This document shows, one piece after another, positions 24,873 through 28,822 of a DNA stretch of 28,822 nt. The position numbers and the translations under genes are program-made. The notes under the pieces were generated by a model that did not search any database, had not been told where the DNA came from, and worked only from the letters and a program-made list of their open reading frames with translations. The first letter of the stretch is position 1, and each line of letters starts with the position of its first letter. The stretch comes from JADGHE01 sp035716025 (GTDB taxonomy: Bacteria > Pseudomonadota > Alphaproteobacteria > Rhizobiales > Xanthobacteraceae), in assembly GCA_035716025.1 (NCBI GenBank), contig DASTKH010000002.1, positions 1-28,822 of the forward strand. Reading direction: 5' to 3'.

Positions 24873-25705
24873 TTCGGAGACATTTGATTGGGAGACGTTG
24901 CCGCACCGCCGCAGGGCAAAGCCGCGGCCCCGTGCGGCAGAACGAAAGGGCGATCGGCCGGCACGCAGCCGAGCGCGCCGCAGACGCCAAAGACATCCGC
25001 CAAAAGGGCCTCGGTCATCACCGCGCGCGGCGGCCCGTCCGCCGCGACGCGACCGCGATCGAGCACGACGATCCGATCAGCGAACAGGCAGGCGAGATTG
25101 AGGTCGTGCAAAACCGCAACGACCGTCGTGCCGGCCGCGGCGCGCTTTCTCGCGATCGTCGCCAAGGCAAGCTGATGCTTGAGATCGAGGCTCGCGGTCG
25201 GCTCGTCGAGCAGCAGGACGCCGGGGCCGTAGAGCGCCTCGCCGCATCGGCTCTGCACGAGCACGCGCGCAAAATGCGCGCGTTGCTGTTCGCCTCCGGA
25301 CAGCGTGGTGACGATGCGGGAGCCGAAATCCGCCAGATCGACCTCCGCGAGCGCCTCGGCGACGAGATGTTCAATTCCGGACGTGCCCGCCGCGCCGGCG
25401 CCCATGGCGACAACCTCCGCGACCGTGAAGGGGAATGCGACCGCGACGCTTTGCGACAGCATCGCCCGATGCTGGGCGAGGCGCTGCGGCGAATAGTCGG
25501 CGAGCGCGGTGCCCCTGAGGCCGACCCATCCCGAGGACGGGGCGAGTTCTCCTGCGAGGAGCCGCAGCAAGGTCGACTTGCCGGCCCCGTTGGGACCGAC
25601 GAGCGCGACGGTTTCCCCCTGCGCAAACTGCAGCGAAAGCGGCGCGAGGATGGTCTTGCGGCCGACAATTACCGTCGCCGCCCGGGTTTCGAGCGCCGCG
25701 ATCAC
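24866..25705 (-). CDS. hmuV: Haem ABC transporter ATP-binding protein HmuV
   Basis: A 279-residue ABC ATPase that powers haem import across the inner membrane with HmuU. Walker A GPNGAGKST is at residues 37-45, the signature LSGGEQQRAHFARVL begins at 135, Walker B LLLDEP is at 164-169, and the H-loop is His200. The QRAHFARVL form of the signature is typical of HmuV. The start is GTG at 25705; its GTGA shares four bases with the hmuU stop, so translation is probably coupled. The same frame stays open far upstream through hmuU, but that part is a shadow. The C-terminal Ser/Pro/Asn-rich tail (SPNQMSPNQ) crosses into the convergent SDR gene. Confidence 0.94.
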   Translation of the reverse strand: MIAALETRAATVIVGRKTILAPLSLQFAQGETVALVGPNGAGKSTLLRLLAGELAPSSGWVGLRGTALADYSPQRLAQHRAMLSQSVAVAFPFTVAEVVAMGAGAAGTSGIEHLVAEALAEVDLADFGSRIVTTLSGGEQQRAHFARVLVQSRCGEALYGPGVLLLDEPTASLDLKHQLALATIARKRAAAGTTVVAVLHDLNLACLFADRIVVLDRGRVAADGPPRAVMTEALLADVFGVCGALGCVPADRPFVLPHGAAALPCGGAATSPNQMSPNQ

Positions 25706-26805
25706 AGGCCGGCCACCCGCCGGCGCAGCAGCAGCGCCAGGAAAAACGGCGCGCCGACAAGCGCCGTGACGATGCCGATCGGCAATTCCGCCGGCGCCGC
25801 CACGATCCGCGCGACTGTGTCGGCGGCAAGAAGAAGCGCAGCGCCGAGCAGTAGCGATCCGGGCAACACCAGTCGGTGTCCGGGGCCCGCGGCCAGGCGC
25901 ACGAGATGCGGGACCACGATGCCGATGAATCCGACAACGCCTGAAAAGGCGACCGATGCGCCGACGGCGGCCGCAACCGACACGACGGCCCAGCGCTTCA
26001 GGCGCTGCACTTCGATGCCCATGTGAAAGGCCTCGGCTTCGCCCAGCGCCAGAACATCGAGGCCGCGCGAGAAGAACGGCAGGGCGGCGCAAACTGCGGC
26101 CAGAACCGGCGCAAGCGCCAGCGCCTTGTCCCATGTCGCGCCGCCGAGCGAACCCAGCATCCAGAACTGGATGTCGCGCAACTGCCGGTCGTCGGCGAGA
26201 AAGATCAGGAGCCCCAGCCCCGCCATGGCAAGCGCGCCGACGGCAATGCCGGCCAGCAGCAGAACCGCGACGGCGGTCCGGCCCTCGCACGTTGCGAGCC
26301 GGTAAAGCACCGCGGTGGTGACGAGACCGCCCACGAAGGCCGCCGCCGGCAACGTGCCGAGCGGCAAGGCCGTGCCCGAGGACGCCACGATCCGCTCGCC
26401 GATGACGATCATGGCGGCCGTCGAGAGGGCTGCACCCGCGGAAACGCCGATCAGTCCGGGATCGGCCAGCGGGTTGCGGAACAAGCCCTGCATGATGGCG
26501 CCGGAGACGCCAAGCAGGGCTCCGACCGCCGCCGCAAGCGCGACCCGCGGCAGCCGCACGGCGCCGAGAATCAGCCGGTCGCGTGCAACGAGGTCGGGAT
26601 CGCCGGTCGCAAGACCCATAACCGCAGGCAGGCGCGTGATCGGAATTCCCGCCGCGCCGATGAGCGCGGCGGCGAGCGCCGCGGCCACAAGAACGAGCGC
26701 AAGCCCGGCGAGAAGCCCGGCGGGGCCGCCGCGAACGCCGCGGAGGGCAAACGGCCGCGCGGCGCGCCGCGAAACGGCGCGCGTGGACGCCCCGCTCACC
26801 GGCAT
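25702..26805 (-). CDS. hmuU: Haem ABC transporter permease HmuU (FecCD family)
   Basis: A 367-residue inner-membrane permease with about ten hydrophobic helices. Family blocks include RLPRVALAAAVGALLGVSGAI, QGLFRNPLADPGLIGVSAGA, the GxLG-like WMLGSLGGATW, VAFSGVVGFIGIVVPHLVRL (the ATPase-coupling region) and ELPIGIVTALVGAPFFL at the C-terminus. It would form the HmuU2HmuV2 channel fed by HmuT. The ATG at 26805 has GGGGAG eight bases upstream. It overlaps the end of hmuT by 10 bases and the hmuV start by 4, showing a tightly packed operon. Confidence 0.94.
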   Translation of the reverse strand: MPVSGASTRAVSRRAARPFALRGVRGGPAGLLAGLALVLVAAALAAALIGAAGIPITRLPAVMGLATGDPDLVARDRLILGAVRLPRVALAAAVGALLGVSGAIMQGLFRNPLADPGLIGVSAGAALSTAAMIVIGERIVASSGTALPLGTLPAAAFVGGLVTTAVLYRLATCEGRTAVAVLLLAGIAVGALAMAGLGLLIFLADDRQLRDIQFWMLGSLGGATWDKALALAPVLAAVCAALPFFSRGLDVLALGEAEAFHMGIEVQRLKRWAVVSVAAAVGASVAFSGVVGFIGIVVPHLVRLAAGPGHRLVLPGSLLLGAALLLAADTVARIVAAPAELPIGIVTALVGAPFFLALLLRRRVAGL

Positions 26806-27755
26806 GGGACACTCCCCGCGGCTTCGGAGGGTAGCGCCGGAATCGCCAAGGTGGGGTAAGCCTGCCTTGCGAAATCGCGGGCCGCGCGGGCGGTGCGGGG
26901 CCCGAACCCCAGGAGATAAAGGCCGTCCATCGAAATGAATCGCCCACGCTTTGCCGCCGCAGTGAGCTTGAAAGCCGGATGGGCGAACACCGCCGTAGCG
27001 TCGAGCGCCATCCCTTCGCGGTCCATCGCCAGGACGACATCCGGCCGGGCGGAGAGGACCGCCTCGTCGGCCAGGATCTTGTAGCCTTCGTATGCGCTGA
27101 CGGCATTGATCGCCCCGGCCAGCCGGATGATCCCGTCCGCCGCCGTGCCGCGCCCCGCCACCATCGGCCGGCCATTCGCGAAGGAGAGAAGAAACAGCAC
27201 CCGCACCGGTTCGGCGAGGCGCGCACGGATGTCCGCGAGTGCGGCGAGATCGCGGAGCACCGAATTCGCAAGGCACGCGCCCGCGGCCTCTTCGCCGACG
27301 ACACGGGCGACAAGCCGGACTTTTTCAACGATTCCCTCTCCCGTATGCCGCTCCGGGACCCGCACCACCGGCACGCCGGCCGATTTGATGAGCGCGATCG
27401 TTTCCCTCGGACCCGCATCCTCCGCTGCGAGGACGAGCGACGGCGCGAGGCCCAGCACGCCCTCGGCCGAAAGCTGTCGCATGTAACCGACGTTCGGTTT
27501 CTCGCGGAGGGCGCGCGGCGGATAAAGGCTCGTGGTGTCCACCGCGACGATGCGGCTTTCGGCGCCGAGCGCGTACAGAATTTCGGTCACCGCCCCGCCG
27601 ACGGACACGATCCGTTGCGCGTTTTCGATGCCGGCGCGGCGTCCCCCGGCGTCCGCCGCTTCGACGGCGGCGTTCGCGCCGGCCGCGATCGCGACGAGAA
27701 CCGCGCCCAAGAGAGCGGTGCTACGACCGGGCCAAAGCGGCAAAACCTTCGTCAA
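26796..27755 (-). CDS. hmuT: Periplasmic haem-binding protein HmuT
   Basis: A 319-residue solute-binding protein of the Peripla_BP_2 type, which carries haem from the TonB receptor to HmuUV. It has a signal peptide (about residues 1-29, ending GANA-A). The core begins RIVSVGGAVTEILYALG, followed by YPPRALREKPNVGYMRQLSAEG, typical of HmuT, and SARPDVVLAMDREG. The start codon is TTG at 27755, supported by GAGG overlapping the hmuP stop, with 9-base spacing, and by the signal peptide beginning there; no ATG is available nearby. It lies 10 bases after hmuP and overlaps hmuU by 10 bases. Confidence 0.93.
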   Translation of the reverse strand: MTKVLPLWPGRSTALLGAVLVAIAAGANAAVEAADAGGRRAGIENAQRIVSVGGAVTEILYALGAESRIVAVDTTSLYPPRALREKPNVGYMRQLSAEGVLGLAPSLVLAAEDAGPRETIALIKSAGVPVVRVPERHTGEGIVEKVRLVARVVGEEAAGACLANSVLRDLAALADIRARLAEPVRVLFLLSFANGRPMVAGRGTAADGIIRLAGAINAVSAYEGYKILADEAVLSARPDVVLAMDREGMALDATAVFAHPAFKLTAAAKRGRFISMDGLYLLGFGPRTARAARDFARQAYPTLAIPALPSEAAGSVPCR

Positions 27756-27765
27756 GGCCGCAACC

Positions 27766-27966
27766 TCACTTGGTCAGGATCAGCTTGTTCTGCGCGGTCA
27801 AGCGCAGGCGATACCGCTCTTCCCCGTGCGCGATCAGGATTTCCCGCGTTCCGACGAACAGGTCGCGGCTGTCGATCCGATCCGCCACGATGGGGACGTG
27901 CCGCCGCGGCGAGGCCTGCAAGCGATCCTTATTCGGGCAGTCGCGCTCGGTGTTTGAGCCAGACAT
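27766..27966 (-). CDS. hmuP: HmuP/HemP family haem-uptake regulator
   Basis: A 66-residue protein. The C-terminal half carries the HemP/HmuP signature: IDSRDLFVGTREILIAHGE then YRLRLTAQNKLILTK. In Bradyrhizobium and Burkholderia, HmuP/HemP is a co-activator needed for expression of the haem receptor and transport genes, working with Irr or Fur. Its place as first gene of the hmuTUV operon, divergent from the receptor gene, matches that role. ATG at 27966 is preferred; an in-frame ATG at 27987 would add seven residues and has no better Shine-Dalgarno. The N-terminal third is charged and poorly conserved in this family. Confidence 0.9.
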   Translation of the reverse strand: MSGSNTERDCPNKDRLQASPRRHVPIVADRIDSRDLFVGTREILIAHGEERYRLRLTAQNKLILTK

Positions 27967-28023
27967 TTGAATTGATCCAAATAACATCCGTCAGCTTTGG
28001 GCGGAAGGTAATAAATGATGCTG

Positions 28024-28055
28024 TTTAGAATGGTTTTCGAGAGCACGACATCATA
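28024..28055. promoter_or_regulatory. Irr box-like dyad and -10 element in the hmuP/hmuR divergent promoter
   Basis: TTTAGAA (28024-28030) is followed after 5 bases by TTCGAGA (28036-28042), an imperfect inverted repeat (5/7). Just beyond it, minus-strand TATGAT (28050-28055) matches the -10 consensus in 5/6 and would drive hmuP-hmuTUV, although its -35 is poor. A weak -35 suits an activated promoter, as reported for Irr/HmuP-controlled hmu genes. The whole gap 27967-28221 is strikingly AT-rich compared with its surroundings. Confidence 0.45.
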
Positions 28056-28088
28056 GTTTGGAGCCCTTTTAATCTTTTGTTTTCTCAC

Positions 28089-28117
28089 TTGACGTCGGTA
28101 ATACGAGAAATTAGCAA
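28089..28117 (+). promoter_or_regulatory. Possible promoter of hmuR
   Basis: TTGACG (28089-28094, 5/6) is separated by 17 bases from TAGCAA (28112-28117, 3/6), about 105 bases before the hmuR ATG. The -10 is weak. Confidence 0.35.
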
Positions 28118-28221
28118 ACGCAACACTTGCCTTGACGGGGCAAATTCGCCAGCAAGCCGCCGCGTTCTGCGGCCGCCCGCCAGCCCTCGGAATTCGTCAA
28201 CTGCAGAACAGGGGGCTTGGA

Positions 28222-28822
28222 ATGGGTGCAAAGCCGCGCACGGCGCACGTCTTGGCGGTATCGGCGGCGATCCTTGCGAGCGGGTTTGCGGGCCCCGCGC
28301 ACGCGCAACTCTCTCACGTGCTCGATCCCGTCACGGTGGTCGCGACCAAGACCGAGGAGAAGGCCATCGAATCGCTGGCGGCCGTGAGCGTTCGCCGCGA
28401 GGAAGACTTTGACGCGCTGATGCCCAGCCGGACCTCGGATGTCTTTTTCGGGATGCCGAACGTCTCCTTTGCGGAGCGCGGGGACGATCCGGCCTCCGCG
28501 ATCAACATCCGCGGCCTGCAGGATTTCGGCCGCGTGGCCGTTGTGATCGACGGGGCGCGGCAGAACTTCCAGAAGTCCGGCCACAACGCCAACGGGGCCT
28601 TCTATCTCGAGCCGGAACTGCTGAGCGGCGTCGATGTGGTGCGCGGCCCGGTCGCCAACGTCTACGGCTCCGGCGCGATCGGAGGCGTTGTGTCGTTCGA
28701 GACCAAGGACGTGAAGGACATTCTCCGGCCCGGCGAGCGCTGGGGCGTGCTCGGACACGGGCTCATGGGCAGCAATGGAGGGCAGGGATTGGCTTCGCTT
28801 TTCGCCGCCGGCCGGCCGAGCG
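28222..28822 (+). CDS. hmuR: TonB-dependent haem receptor HmuR, 3'-truncated by the window edge
   Basis: An outer-membrane receptor gene running off the window; 200 codons are visible. It has a signal peptide (about residues 1-28, ending AHA-Q). Next come a TonB-box-like segment DPVTVVATKTEE and the plug domain. The plug shows MPNVSFAERGDDPASAINIRG, the RVAVVIDGARQNFQ block, typical of haem receptors, and VVRGPVANVYGSGAIGGVVSFETKD. The beta-barrel and haem-binding His and FRAP/NPNL region lie outside. The ATG has GGGGG seven bases upstream. It is divergent from hmuP-hmuTUV and should supply haem to HmuT using TonB-ExbBD energy. Confidence 0.92.
   Translation, partial: MGAKPRTAHVLAVSAAILASGFAGPAHAQLSHVLDPVTVVATKTEEKAIESLAAVSVRREEDFDALMPSRTSDVFFGMPNVSFAERGDDPASAINIRGLQDFGRVAVVIDGARQNFQKSGHNANGAFYLEPELLSGVDVVRGPVANVYGSGAIGGVVSFETKDVKDILRPGERWGVLGHGLMGSNGGQGLASLFAAGRPS

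Noticed and set aside
25706..27418. Upstream extension of the hmuV frame through hmuU and into hmuT
   Set aside because: The residues before the GTG at 25705 are Arg/Ser/Gly-rich nonsense, while hmuU and hmuT are clear in other frames. A fusion is not supported.
27966..27981. TTTGAATTGATCCAAA, a 12/16 palindrome at the hmuP start
   Set aside because: It overlaps the start codon and Shine-Dalgarno region of hmuP and matches no known iron-regulator motif; chance is likely in this AT-rich stretch.

Overview
The window is GC-rich (about two thirds G+C by eye) and almost fully coding. The gene content points to an alphaproteobacterium, most likely of the order Hyphomicrobiales (Rhizobiales). The main indicators are the C4-type 5-aminolevulinate synthase (HemA), an ImuC-type DnaE2, two Phasin_2-family phasins, a PdhS-like multi-PAS histidine kinase, the order secA / ppiC / argJ / mutT, the hmuP-hmuTUV / hmuR haem-uptake locus, and sites resembling Irr, CtrA and PhaR boxes. 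The genus cannot be named from sequence reading alone.

Layout. 1-3316: the error-prone polymerase gene dnaE2, cut off at its 5' end. 3380-4445: two phasin genes on the minus strand, separated by a TGC-rich dyad that fits a PhaR operator over a predicted promoter. 4676-10191: a plus-strand run of a PdhS-like kinase, an exported DUF1194 protein and a DppA-like dipeptide-binding protein. 10300-12077: hemA and a small exported protein on the minus strand. 12206-14675: ubiG, a DMT-family permease and a secreted protein with two PAN modules. 14692-19998: an orphan membrane histidine kinase and secA on the minus strand. 20301-23253: a plus-strand cluster of exported parvulin, argJ, mutT and a tiny Flp-type pilin gene. 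23308-24872: an orphan ParA ATPase divergent from an SDR oxidoreductase, with a perfect TTAA-N7-TTAA CtrA-like box between them. 24866-28822: the haem-uptake locus hmuP-hmuT-hmuU-hmuV (minus) divergent from the TonB-dependent receptor gene hmuR (plus, cut off by the window end).

How the genes connect. The clearest link is iron and haem. HemA makes the first haem precursor, the hmu locus imports haem, and both have a TTTAGAA-containing dyad in their promoter regions. This suggests shared control by Irr. HmuP, encoded first in the hmuTUV operon, is a known co-activator of such loci. The phasins belong to polyhydroxyalkanoate storage. PdhS-like kinases and CtrA belong to alphaproteobacterial cell-cycle control, but no direct link between the kinase and the CtrA-like box can be shown here.

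I saw no mobile elements, CRISPR arrays, tRNA or rRNA genes, and no convincing previously undescribed multi-gene system. The most useful observations are regulatory sites and a few odd proteins, listed as findings.
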